NCBI GenBank assembly: GCA_003213095.1
Contig: QCNV01000008.1
Coordinates: 1 to 51,599 of the forward strand
Length of the DNA: 51,599 nt
Direction: 5' to 3'
Origin: SAR202 cluster bacterium AG-426-M11
Lineage (GTDB): Bacteria; Chloroflexota; Dehalococcoidia; Lucifugimonadales; UBA826
Shown here: piece by piece, positions 1 to 9,545 of the stretch
How the letters are laid out: every line of letters begins with the position of its first letter
Numbering within the stretch: position 1 is the first letter of the stretch
Made by a program: the position numbers and the translations under genes
Notes under the pieces: model-generated
Told to the model about the DNA's origin: nothing
Seen by the model: only the letters and a program-made list of their open reading frames with translations
The model's database searches: none

Positions 1-1
1 G

Positions 2-1384
2 AGAAGAGCTGGTTTTTCTGCTACACGATCAGAATTAGAAAAATTTCTCGACAAAGGATATGAACAAACTGTTGAGGATTTACTCTCTCCTGGTGACCCA
101 GGAAATATGCCTGATGATTTGATTAGGAGATATCACGTTGAACAATCTGAGTTAAGAGAATTATCAGGTGCTGGAGCATATTGGTTGTATAGAATGATTA
201 CTACTAATAACCCATTAGAGGAAAAATTGACATTGTTTTGGCACGGTCTGTTTGCGACAGGTTATGCAAAATTAAATCAAGCAAGAGCTCTTCTAAACCA
301 AATTGATATGTTTAGGTCTTACGGTTTGGGTAATTTCAAAGATTTGTTAATAAAGCTTTCTCAAGATCCGGCTATGATCATTTGGTTAGACAATAACGAC
401 AATCATAAAGATGCAATTAATGAAAACTATGGAAGAGAATTATTAGAACTTTTTTCTATGGGAATAGGTAATTACACTGAAGATGATGTAAAAGAATGCG
501 CCAGAGCTTTTACTGGCTGGACTCTCAAGAACGCCGAATATATGGCAATGAGAGCCGGCAAGGACTCGATTTGGCCTTATGGCAGAATTGCTTGGCATTA
601 CGAGTATAGAAATGATGATCACGATGAAGGCAAGAAGACATTTTTAGGACATGAAGGCAACTTCAATGGGGAGGATGTTATTCAAATAATTGTTGATCAA
701 CACGCAACTGCAAAATTTGTTGCGACAAGATTGTTCCAGTTTTTTGCTTCAGATGATGTTGATTCAGAATCACACGATCAGGTAATTTCCGAAATGGTGG
801 ATGCTTATTTCGATTCGGGATATGAAATTAAAGCTGTTTTACGAACTTTGTTTAATTCAGATTATTTTAAATCTCAAGAATGCATGTACTCACGAGTAAA
901 AGGGCCTGTTGAATCCGTGGTTGGTACAGCAAGATTAGCTGGAAGTTATCAACAGCCCCATCTTGATGTTGACAAGCTTTGGTTCCAGACTATGTTTATG
1001 GGACAAGGTGTTCTTGCTCCTCCTACAGTTGAAGGATGGCATGAGGGTGTTGAATGGATAGATAGTGGTTCTTTAGTTGAAAGAGTTAATTATGCTGCTA
1101 AAGAATTTGGAGACACTACAAAATCAGGCGTCAGAGATATTATCACCCGTCTTTCACGCACATACTCTGAACAAATTAATGTTCCAGATTTAGTAGACGG
1201 GTGTTTAGACTTAATTGGTCCAATTCAAGTAGGAGACAATACTCGAGATAGTTTGATAGATTTTGTATCTGAGTTTTCTGATAATAACGTCCTAGACATT
1301 AGTTCTTTTGATTCAAAGGGATCAAAATGTGTTGCTCAAACTTTAGGATTGATAGCATCAACTAGAGAATATCAGTTAGCATAA
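2..1384 (+). CDS. DUF1800 family protein, 5' end outside window
   Basis: Listed ORF begins at 107, but the frame is open to base 2 (RRAGFSATRSELEKFLDKGYEQTVEDLLSPGDP...), typical of a DUF1800 N-terminus; later motifs WHGLFAT, NYGRELLELFSMGIGNYTEDDVKECARAFTGW, PPTVEGWHEG. Confidence 0.85.
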   Translation, partial: RRAGFSATRSELEKFLDKGYEQTVEDLLSPGDPGNMPDDLIRRYHVEQSELRELSGAGAYWLYRMITTNNPLEEKLTLFWHGLFATGYAKLNQARALLNQIDMFRSYGLGNFKDLLIKLSQDPAMIIWLDNNDNHKDAINENYGRELLELFSMGIGNYTEDDVKECARAFTGWTLKNAEYMAMRAGKDSIWPYGRIAWHYEYRNDDHDEGKKTFLGHEGNFNGEDVIQIIVDQHATAKFVATRLFQFFASDDVDSESHDQVISEMVDAYFDSGYEIKAVLRTLFNSDYFKSQECMYSRVKGPVESVVGTARLAGSYQQPHLDVDKLWFQTMFMGQGVLAPPTVEGWHEGVEWIDSGSLVERVNYAAKEFGDTTKSGVRDIITRLSRTYSEQINVPDLVDGCLDLIGPIQVGDNTRDSLIDFVSEFSDNNVLDISSFDSKGSKCVAQTLGLIASTREYQLA

Positions 1385-1395
1385 TTGGAGACAAA

Positions 1396-2421
1396 ATGAC
1401 TATTCATAAAGAACTGTCAATTCCATATTTGAAAACTATTGGAATTGTAAATAATGGATTTAATGGAAGAGGTTTTCAAAACCCTCACAGTGTGACTATT
1501 GGCCCTGACCAAAAAATTTTCGTATTGAATAGATGTGATGTTGCTAGACGTAAGGCAATAAGAATTGGGGTCATGAATTATGATGAAGATTATTTGTATG
1601 AATTTGGATACGGGTTTGGTTCTGGAGAAGGTCAATTAGCTTTGGCTGTAGATATGGTATTCGACTCGACACAAAGAATCCATGTGACCGATGAATTTAA
1701 CAATAGAGTGAACGTGTATTCTGAAACTGGCGAATACTTAACTAAATGGGGTGAGTCAGGTTCAGATGAAGGACAATTTGATGGACCCTCTGGAATTACA
1801 ACAAACTCTAAAGGTGAAATGGTTGTTGTTGACCAAAGAAATAACAGAGTTCAAAAATACTCTAATGACGGTCAATTCATTGGCCAGTGGGGTCAGTCGG
1901 GTTCAAGGGAAGGTCAATTTAATCTTCCGTGGGGAGTTTGTGTTGATGGGTTTGATAATATTTATGTGGCTGACTGGAGAAATGATCGTGTTCAGAAATT
2001 TGATGATTCTGGTAATTATTTAATGAGTATCGGTTCATCTACACCACACGATTCAAAACTGCTAAGGCCTTCTTCTGTCGCAGTAGATTCTTTAGGTAAT
2101 GTTTATGTGGCTGATTGGGGAAATGAGCGAGTCCAAGTTTATGATGATAACGGTGTTTTTGTTAATACGTTACGCGGTGAAGCCACTCTTTCTAAATGGG
2201 CTAAGGAATACTTTGAAGCAAATCCAGAAGAAAAAGAGACTCGTGAGATATCTGACTTAACTCCTGATTTACCTGAGCACTTGAATTCACCGTATCATAT
2301 TTCTTCTCAGACTGAATCTTATTTCTGGGGCCCAGTATCTTTATGTATAGATGCCTATGACAAGTTATATGTAGTGGAAACAAATCGCCATAGAGTTCAA
2401 ATTTTTCAGGGAGCCAAATAA
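1396..2421 (+). CDS. NHL-repeat beta-propeller protein
   Basis: Repeated NHL blades (GQFDGPSGITTNSKGEMVVVDQRNNRVQKYSNDG..., FNLPWGVCVDGFDNIYVADWRNDRVQKFDDSG). Confidence 0.85.
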   Translation: MTIHKELSIPYLKTIGIVNNGFNGRGFQNPHSVTIGPDQKIFVLNRCDVARRKAIRIGVMNYDEDYLYEFGYGFGSGEGQLALAVDMVFDSTQRIHVTDEFNNRVNVYSETGEYLTKWGESGSDEGQFDGPSGITTNSKGEMVVVDQRNNRVQKYSNDGQFIGQWGQSGSREGQFNLPWGVCVDGFDNIYVADWRNDRVQKFDDSGNYLMSIGSSTPHDSKLLRPSSVAVDSLGNVYVADWGNERVQVYDDNGVFVNTLRGEATLSKWAKEYFEANPEEKETREISDLTPDLPEHLNSPYHISSQTESYFWGPVSLCIDAYDKLYVVETNRHRVQIFQGAK

Positions 2422-2858
2422 TGCAAGAATACATACCAAGTCCTATTAAATGGGTTGCTGATCAAGTGGAGCTTTATGAAGGTAGTGGTGGCATAGAGGG
2501 TATTACTTTACGTGATACGGGTATGCCTGTAATTATAGTAACTAATATTGGATGGAAGACTGGTGCCATTAGAAAAACACCACTGATGCGAGTTGTTGAT
2601 GGCGAAAATTACATACTAATTGCTTCTCAGGGAGGCAGGCCTAAACATCCTCTTTGGTATCACAATCTCAAAGTGAATCCTAAAGTTGAAATACGAGATG
2701 AAACTAGTGTATTTGACATGATCACAGAGGAGATTCATCAATCTTCAGAAAGAAGTCGGTTATGGGATTTAGCTGTGGCAGCATATCCCCCCTACCAGGA
2801 TTATCAAAATAAAACTGATAGATTAATCCCCTTATTTTTGGCCAAGCCTATCTCTTAA
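2421..2858 (+). CDS. Nitroreductase/deazaflavin (F420)-dependent oxidoreductase family (DUF385/Ddn-like)
   Basis: IVTNIGWKTGAIRKTPLMRVVDGENYILIASQGGRPKHPLWYHNLKVNPKVEI is the family signature. Confidence 0.8.
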   Translation: MQEYIPSPIKWVADQVELYEGSGGIEGITLRDTGMPVIIVTNIGWKTGAIRKTPLMRVVDGENYILIASQGGRPKHPLWYHNLKVNPKVEIRDETSVFDMITEEIHQSSERSRLWDLAVAAYPPYQDYQNKTDRLIPLFLAKPIS

Positions 2859-2934
2859 ATATTTGTTAAATTTTAAAACCTTCACTTGATGCAGAATATT
2901 GATATTCTTCTTTTAAATAAAAAGGAGAGATATT

Positions 2935-3222
2935 ATGTATGGAACAATTTTTGAGATTAAAGTTAAAGAAGGTCAAGAAGAATCATTAATTGAATTAATG
3001 AATGAATCAGATGAAACTCCTGAAGGCATGGTTGCATGGTTTTTGATGAGGCCTGATGATGGATCTGACTTAGTGGGTGTAGCTGTTTTTGAAAGTAAGG
3101 AAGCTCATGTAAAAAACGCCAATGACCCTGCAACAAATGAATCATTTATGAAAATGATGGAGCATTGTGAATCTGAACCCACATGGAAAGATGGAAGTTA
3201 TATTGCAGGTGCAGTAGCTTAA
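2935..3222 (+). CDS. Small protein, probable dimeric alpha-beta barrel (ABM-like)
   Basis: 95 aa ORF with RBS (aaaggagag); short ferredoxin-like pattern MYGTIFEIKVKEGQEESLIELM...GVAVFESKEAH. Confidence 0.55.
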   Translation: MYGTIFEIKVKEGQEESLIELMNESDETPEGMVAWFLMRPDDGSDLVGVAVFESKEAHVKNANDPATNESFMKMMEHCESEPTWKDGSYIAGAVA

Positions 3223-3287
3223 TTAGATGAAATCGCTTGACATGAATGGGTAAAAATTATCAATTTATATAGAATAGTAACTGAGTA

Positions 3288-5738
3288 TTACTTTTCCAGA
3301 ATTTCTAATGAAATCACCTGTTTTTCATACATGGCAGTTATTTCTTCATCAGAGTAGCCCAAGTCTTTTAAAACTTCTTCATTATGTTGACCAAAACAAG
3401 GGCCTGAATTTTGAGGTAAATCTTTTCTTCTTTGCATCCTCCAAGAAGGTCTTGTAGTGAGATGGTATTTTTTTAGTTTATGGAATACTTCAATAAATAA
3501 TTTACGATCTTGAATATGTGGGTCGTTTACTAACAACAAAGGTGAAAATACTGGAGATGCAGGTACTCCTTTAGCTTGAAGAATTTCAGAAATTTCTTCG
3601 GCAGTTCTTTCACTGCACCAATCTTCTAGCTTTTTATCTATCAGTTCAATATTTGATTTTCTTCCTTGGGATGAATTTAGCTCAGGATTGTTAAAATCTG
3701 ATATTTGAACGATTTTTTTAAGTTGTTCCCATTCATTATCGTTTCTACATTCTAAAGCTACCCATCTTTCGTCGATTTCTTCTAATAGATGGCCATCATA
3801 GGAATATATAGGGCGAGGGATTTTATCTGGAATTGTTGCATAAACGTTATGGGGTATAGATGTTGGGTGTTTAAATCCTACTCTGGATTCCATCGGTTGT
3901 TCCAAATACTCAGAAATGACATATTCAGCAATTAGCCCAGTTACTCCATCTCTTTGAGGAATAACTATATAGGTTCCCTCACTAGTTTTTTTTCGATTAA
4001 TCAACCCACAAATTATTGCGGATGCACAAGTTGATCCTGCAATAGGGTCTCCATAAGAAATACCTGACTTATGAGGAGGGCCATTTTCGTATCCTTGAAG
4101 TGCAACAAGTCCTCCCATTTGTTCTATAGTGGGACCGTATCCTATTCTTGAACTGTCTGGGCCAATATGGCCAAATCCGGGCATGGACAAATATATTATA
4201 GAAGGGTTAATTTTTTTGATTTTTTCATAGCCAATTCCGTTACGTTCCGCAACTCCAGAAGACCAGTTTTCTAAAAACACATCAGCCGTTTTTAGCAATC
4301 TTAATAATGCTTCATGCCCTTCAGGAGTTTTGAAATCAATTGTAAGGCTTTTTTTGCCTCGATTATATTCATTGTAGTAAGGAGACAAATTGATTGTTGG
4401 TAAAGCTCCGCCTGAAATTCCTGTTCTTACTGGATCAGGAAATTTTGGACCTTCAATTTTAATTACTTCTGCTCCCATGTCAGCTAAAAATCTCGCTCCA
4501 TATGGGCCAGACCAAACTTGTGTCATGTCTACTACTCTAATGCCTTTGAGAGGAAGATTTAAGGGTTGTTTTTGTTCAGGTACAGAATCAAAAAATAACT
4601 TCCTAGAGCGAATTTCATGGTTATGTTCTCCAATACGGGGTGATGGCAAATAGTTACCTCTGTTTCCGTCAAAAATTATTGGGCCAGATGGTGACGGGTG
4701 AGTCCCAATTTTAGGATTATCGACAAATTTCCAGAAATCTATTGCTTGGTAATGTTCGTTTTGAAGTAATTCTGATGGAGTAGGAATTTTTGCAAAAGGA
4801 GCTCTGAATTGATCTGATTTTTTAAAAATTTCCTCTGAAGGATGTTGTTTTGTATATTCTGGGATTAACTCCATGATTAATTCCGCTGCTTCTTGAGATA
4901 ATGGGGTTGATGAAAACATGTCACTGTTTTTTAATTCGCTCATGTCAATTACATCTAATATAGAGTCTATTTGTCTCCTCATGGCTGCTATCCCAATCCA
5001 TCCGTCAGAAGATTCTTGAACACCCCAATGTCCATTTGCATTATTACCTCTACGTGGAGTGTCTGAATCAAACCATAAGGACATAGGGCCACCCATTTCC
5101 AAGGTCACTGCCTGCACTTCTTGAATTGAAAGATCTATGATATCGCCTACTCCTGAATCTATAGCGGAATAAATGTTGGTTAATAATCCTCCAAAGGCTT
5201 GTATTCCTGATTGTAAATAAGCTTGGTGCCCTACTGGAAGTAATGGTGGCTTGTCTTGATCTCCAGTCATGTGTAATTGACCCCCTGACGCAGAGGAGGT
5301 TAAAGAAGTAGCAATCCAATCTTTTTTCGGTCCAGTTTGGCCGTATGGAGATACTTGTATGACTGAGAGTGAAGGGACATCTTTGATAATAGAGCTTAAA
5401 TTAATTCCTACGTCATTTAAAAATTTTCTAGGATAGCCCTCAATATATCCGTCACTGCTTTTAATTAGATTTTGAATTAATATGATGTCATCTTTGTTAT
5501 TGAAATCTACAGACAATGACTTTTTACCCATTCCTAGATATGCAAATAATATGCTGTCTTCAGGATCATTGCTATTATTTTTCCATGGGGATAAATGTCT
5601 TATGGGGTGACCATTGACTGGTTCTATCGTGATAACTTCAGCACCATATAGGGAAAATAGTTTCCCACAAAAAGCAGATGCTATGTCTGAGGATAGTTCA
5701 ATGATTTTTAATCCATCTAAAATTTGTTGTTGAGTCAT
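3288..5738 (-). CDS. Two-domain CaiB/BaiF CoA-transferase family protein
   Basis: 816 aa; two class III CoA-transferase modules (LKIIELSSDIASAFCGKLFSLYGAEVITIEP and LKGIRVVDMTQVWSGPYGARFLADMGAEVIKIEGP...YNEYNRGKKSLTIDFKTPEG). Confidence 0.9.
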   Translation of the reverse strand: MTQQQILDGLKIIELSSDIASAFCGKLFSLYGAEVITIEPVNGHPIRHLSPWKNNSNDPEDSILFAYLGMGKKSLSVDFNNKDDIILIQNLIKSSDGYIEGYPRKFLNDVGINLSSIIKDVPSLSVIQVSPYGQTGPKKDWIATSLTSSASGGQLHMTGDQDKPPLLPVGHQAYLQSGIQAFGGLLTNIYSAIDSGVGDIIDLSIQEVQAVTLEMGGPMSLWFDSDTPRRGNNANGHWGVQESSDGWIGIAAMRRQIDSILDVIDMSELKNSDMFSSTPLSQEAAELIMELIPEYTKQHPSEEIFKKSDQFRAPFAKIPTPSELLQNEHYQAIDFWKFVDNPKIGTHPSPSGPIIFDGNRGNYLPSPRIGEHNHEIRSRKLFFDSVPEQKQPLNLPLKGIRVVDMTQVWSGPYGARFLADMGAEVIKIEGPKFPDPVRTGISGGALPTINLSPYYNEYNRGKKSLTIDFKTPEGHEALLRLLKTADVFLENWSSGVAERNGIGYEKIKKINPSIIYLSMPGFGHIGPDSSRIGYGPTIEQMGGLVALQGYENGPPHKSGISYGDPIAGSTCASAIICGLINRKKTSEGTYIVIPQRDGVTGLIAEYVISEYLEQPMESRVGFKHPTSIPHNVYATIPDKIPRPIYSYDGHLLEEIDERWVALECRNDNEWEQLKKIVQISDFNNPELNSSQGRKSNIELIDKKLEDWCSERTAEEISEILQAKGVPASPVFSPLLLVNDPHIQDRKLFIEVFHKLKKYHLTTRPSWRMQRRKDLPQNSGPCFGQHNEEVLKDLGYSDEEITAMYEKQVISLEILEK

Positions 5739-5855
5739 TTTTTCTTATTTAATATCGGTTTATTGCGCGATTATAAAGTAAATTGGACAAAATAGATCAA
5801 TTATTTTTAAATTGCTATAATGCCCAAACGCCAGTAATCAAGGAAGAGGTCAAAT

Positions 5856-7454
5856 ATGGTATCTGAAAAAAAATTTGATGTTGTGGTAGTAGGTGCAGGT
5901 TTTGGTGGTATGTATATGTTACACAAATTGTTGGGTTTAGGTTTTAACGCAACTATAGTTGAAGCAGCTTCGGGAGTTGGAGGTACGTGGTGGTGGAATA
6001 GGTATCCGGGGGCTCGTTGTGATGTGGAAAGCTTGGAGTATTCTTATTCATTTTCTGATGATTTACAACAAGAATGGGAATGGTCTCAAAAGTTTTCTGA
6101 AGGACCTGAAATTTTGGAATATGCAAACCATGTTGCTGATCGTTTTGGCCTTAGAGAGCATATTAACTTCAACACGAAAATAAATTCAGTAACTTACGAT
6201 GAATCTAATCATATTTGGACTTTAAAATCTTTGAATGGTGACGTATACAGATCTAACTATTGTGTCATGGCTACTGGCACTTTGTCAGATCCTAACGAAC
6301 CTAAATTTAATGGGTTACATGATTATCAAGGCGATTGGTATCTAACTGGCAAATGGCCTCATGAAGGAGTCGACTTTCATGGGAAAACAGTTGGGATTAT
6401 CGGTACAGGATCTTCCGCTGTTCAGGCTATACCTGTAATTGCAAAAGACGCTAAACATTTGACTGTTTTTCAGAGAACAGCAAACTATTCTATTCCAGCG
6501 AACCAGCAAGTTTTGCCTCCTGAAGAAGTTGCTGAAGTAAAAGCAAACTATTCACAAATTCGACAACAAGCTCGACAAGATCAGGCAGGGATTGGTAGAC
6601 GGGCTCGTGCTGAAGTGAATATTTTTGAAGTTTCTCCTGAAGAAAGGGAAGCAGAATTTCAAAAAAGATGGGATAAAGGGGGAACTGGTTTTACGGCAGC
6701 ATATAAAGATATATTAGAAACTGATGAGGCAAATGCTATAGCTGCAGAATTTGTGAAGCGCCAAATAAAAAATATTGTTAAAGATCCTACAGTAGCAGAA
6801 TTATTGTGCCCAACCAATACTATTGGATGCAAAAGATTATGTGCTGATACCGAATATTTTGAAACATACAATAGAGATAATGTGAACTTAATAGATATCA
6901 ACTCAAACCCTATCGAAGGGTTGTATGAAAAAGGTGTAAAAACTCAAGATCAAAACTTTGAGTTTGATATCGTTATTTTTGCAATAGGGTTTGATGCAAT
7001 GACTGGAGCACTCAAAGCTATGAATATTGTGGGTAAAAACGGAGTTGAGTTAAACAAAAAATGGGAAGAAGGTCCAGTTACTTACTTGGGTCTTTCAGTG
7101 AGTGGATTCCCTAATTTGTTTACAATTACTGGCCCTGGTAGTCCTTCAGTGTTGAGTAATATGATGACTTCAATAGAGCAACATGTAGAATGGATTGCAG
7201 ATTGTATTAGCTATATGCACGAAAATCAAAAAGTGGAGATTGATGCTGATATTCAATCTGAAGAAGATTGGGGTGAACATGTTGAAGATGTTGCCTCTGC
7301 AACTTTAAGGTATGGATGTAACTCTTGGTATGTTGGAGCAAATGTTCCTGGAAAACGCAGGATTTTTATGCCTTATGCCGGAGGCATTCCAAAATATAAT
7401 GAGAAATGTGAAGAAGTTTCTAATAATGGGTATAAGGGGTATACGTTAGTTTAG
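5856..7454 (+). CDS. Flavin-containing monooxygenase (cyclohexanone monooxygenase-like BVMO)
   Basis: VVVVGAGFGGMYMLHKLLGLG Rossmann motif; GVGGTWWWNRYPGARCDVESLEYSYSF; GKTVGIIGTGSSAVQAIP; FxGxxxHxxxWP-like segment near WPHEGVDFHGKTVG. Confidence 0.92.
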   Translation: MVSEKKFDVVVVGAGFGGMYMLHKLLGLGFNATIVEAASGVGGTWWWNRYPGARCDVESLEYSYSFSDDLQQEWEWSQKFSEGPEILEYANHVADRFGLREHINFNTKINSVTYDESNHIWTLKSLNGDVYRSNYCVMATGTLSDPNEPKFNGLHDYQGDWYLTGKWPHEGVDFHGKTVGIIGTGSSAVQAIPVIAKDAKHLTVFQRTANYSIPANQQVLPPEEVAEVKANYSQIRQQARQDQAGIGRRARAEVNIFEVSPEEREAEFQKRWDKGGTGFTAAYKDILETDEANAIAAEFVKRQIKNIVKDPTVAELLCPTNTIGCKRLCADTEYFETYNRDNVNLIDINSNPIEGLYEKGVKTQDQNFEFDIVIFAIGFDAMTGALKAMNIVGKNGVELNKKWEEGPVTYLGLSVSGFPNLFTITGPGSPSVLSNMMTSIEQHVEWIADCISYMHENQKVEIDADIQSEEDWGEHVEDVASATLRYGCNSWYVGANVPGKRRIFMPYAGGIPKYNEKCEEVSNNGYKGYTLV

Positions 7455-8254
7455 GATTCCATTAATGCTCTTTGTTTAGAGTATGCGCAATTTTCACAAG
7501 ATGGATTTGTTTTTGGGAGATCATGTGTAGTCAAGACTTTTAGCATTTCGTCTAGTTTTGAGTCTATCCAAGAAGTATCCCATGTGTATGGAATTAATTT
7601 TTCCTGAAATAACATTTTTCCATAAAATCCTTCAGTTTCTTTTATTCCATTACATACATAAAAGAATGCTGTCGAGGAGACTCTGAAGTTGTTTTTTTGG
7701 AATAAATAAACATAAAAGTCGATTTGCTTTTTGTATCCTTCATGATAGTAGTTTGAAAGGTAATATGAAGGTGTTAGAGGTTGATTATTTGATTGAGATT
7801 TGTAGTCAACTATAATTAATTCTTGATTAGATAAATCAATCCAGACATCATCAACTCCTCCTGTAAGTAGTATGTTGGAGTTTGGTAATTGATATTGGAC
7901 TCCGTGATGTAAAGAGTCTCGCCACTTGTCCATGTCAGGGTGCTTAAACGGGACAATATTAGTCAGTCCGGATTCTTCGAAAATTCTATGAGGTGTTTGG
8001 GTTTCTCGACAAACATCAAATTCTTTTTTTAGTAGATCGTCAGTTAGTGAGTTGAGAGACCATCCTGGCATAGATGGTGATGCTAATCCTTTTACTCTGT
8101 CTAAGTAAAAGCATCTTTGGCAAGTCAGAAAGTCAGAAAATTTTCCCCTACTTAATTTAAAGGGTTTATCAGAATTTGGTGAATATATGTTTCGGGATCG
8201 TTTTCCGGGAGCTTCTACAAATTCTCCTTTACCATTTCTTTTTAAGCTTAGCAA
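7451..8254 (-). CDS. Stand-alone PD-(D/E)XK nuclease-like protein (RecB/Cas4-type fold)
   Basis: GGVDDVWID...IIVDYKSQS (motifs II/III), KQIDFYVYLFQ (motif QxxxY); N-terminal CQRC and C-terminal CENC cysteine pairs. Confidence 0.7.
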   Translation of the reverse strand: MLSLKRNGKGEFVEAPGKRSRNIYSPNSDKPFKLSRGKFSDFLTCQRCFYLDRVKGLASPSMPGWSLNSLTDDLLKKEFDVCRETQTPHRIFEESGLTNIVPFKHPDMDKWRDSLHHGVQYQLPNSNILLTGGVDDVWIDLSNQELIIVDYKSQSNNQPLTPSYYLSNYYHEGYKKQIDFYVYLFQKNNFRVSSTAFFYVCNGIKETEGFYGKMLFQEKLIPYTWDTSWIDSKLDEMLKVLTTHDLPKTNPSCENCAYSKQRALMES

Positions 8255-8496
8255 TAATTTCCTCCTAACTTAAAATTGATCATACATAAAAAAAACTAGT
8301 ATTTTAAGTATAAACAGGCATGGTTTAGGCGCAAATTAGATTACATCTTCTAATTTATATAGTTTGGGTCGCGATGTAAATGAAATTTGCTGATGTGTAT
8401 ATTCGTCATTTTTGTATGAATATATATAATTAATAGTGGTATTCCACTAGGATATACTTAAAGAATTATTCAGATCAATCATAGGTTTTGGTGTGC

Positions 8497-8502
8497 TATA
8501 AT
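8497..8502 (+). promoter_or_regulatory. Extended -10 promoter element (TGcTATAAT) upstream of prs
   Basis: gtgTGCTATAATttc about 35 nt before ATG at 8537. Confidence 0.4.
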
Positions 8503-8536
8503 TTCAAAATCTACCAAATTGATAACGCTTATACGT

Positions 8537-9529
8537 ATGCCAAACTACGAAGATTTAAAGGTATTTACAGGAAATTCTCATCCACAACTTGCAAGGAATA
8601 TTTGCAAGTACTTAGATATTCCTTTGGGGGAATGTGAAGTTTTCAAGTTCAGCAATGATAATACTTTTGTGAAATTCAAAGAAAATATTCGTGAACGAGA
8701 TGTTTTTTTAGTACAAACTTTTTCTGATCCAGTAAATGATCATATTATGGAATTGTTGATAATGATTGATGCTGCTAAGCGTGCCTCTGCCGGTAGGATT
8801 ACAGCAGTAATTCCTCATTACTCTTACGGTAGGAGCGATAAAAAAGATCAGCCTAGAATTCCTATTACTGCTAGATTAGTAGCTAACCTTCTAACAGTAG
8901 CTGGTTCTGATCGTGTTTTGACTGTGGATTTACATGCAGGTCAAATCCAAGGGTTTTTCAATATTCCCGTAGATGAATTGACCGCTGTTCCAATGTTAGC
9001 AGGATATTTTAAAGATAATCATGTAGATATTGAGGTTGCTTCTGCTACTGATGCTGGTGATGTAAAAAGAACAAGAGATACTGGTAGATACTTAAATGTT
9101 CCTATTTCTTTGGTTGAAAAACATCGTATAGGCAATGAAGATAAAGTGGAGTCAATGAGTTTAGTTGGAAATGTAACTAACAAATCTACATTGATAGTTG
9201 ATGATGAAGTGGGAACAGGTGGCACTGTTATAGCAACAGCTGAAGCTTTGACAAGCCATGGTGCTAGAGAAATTTATTGTGCTGCTACCCATGGAGTCAT
9301 GTCCGGTGATGCGAGACAAATATTAGAATCTAGTAGTATCAAAGAAATCGTAGTTACTGACACATTACCTGTGAATAACCTGCAAAGAGATTCAAAAATC
9401 ACAGTTCTGTCTACTGCCCCTATGTTGGGAGAGGCGATTAAAAGAATTCATCATGGACAATCTGTAGGTGCAATGTTTGGTTCCTCACTTAGCGCAACAT
9501 TTGTAGCAACTCACAGAATGAATATCTAA
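8537..9529 (+). CDS. prs: Ribose-phosphate pyrophosphokinase
   Basis: FTGNSHPQLARNICKYLDIPLG, FSDPVNDHIMELLIMIDAAKRASAGRITAVIPHYSYGRSDKKDQPRIPITARLVANLL, PRPP loop LIVDDEVGTGGT. ORF track starts at TTG 8519; ATG 8537 preferred. Confidence 0.95.
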   Translation: MPNYEDLKVFTGNSHPQLARNICKYLDIPLGECEVFKFSNDNTFVKFKENIRERDVFLVQTFSDPVNDHIMELLIMIDAAKRASAGRITAVIPHYSYGRSDKKDQPRIPITARLVANLLTVAGSDRVLTVDLHAGQIQGFFNIPVDELTAVPMLAGYFKDNHVDIEVASATDAGDVKRTRDTGRYLNVPISLVEKHRIGNEDKVESMSLVGNVTNKSTLIVDDEVGTGGTVIATAEALTSHGAREIYCAATHGVMSGDARQILESSSIKEIVVTDTLPVNNLQRDSKITVLSTAPMLGEAIKRIHHGQSVGAMFGSSLSATFVATHRMNI

Positions 9530-9545
9530 GATTCGGAATTTTATT

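Noticed and set aside
1751-2023. 90-aa plus-strand ORF
   Set aside because: Out-of-frame overlap with the NHL-repeat gene.
7451-8254. Cas4 as part of a CRISPR system
   Set aside because: No repeat array or other cas genes in the window.
8435-8448. AGTGG-TATT-CCACT hairpin before prs
   Set aside because: Only 5-bp stem without a T run; too weak to call a terminator or regulatory RNA.
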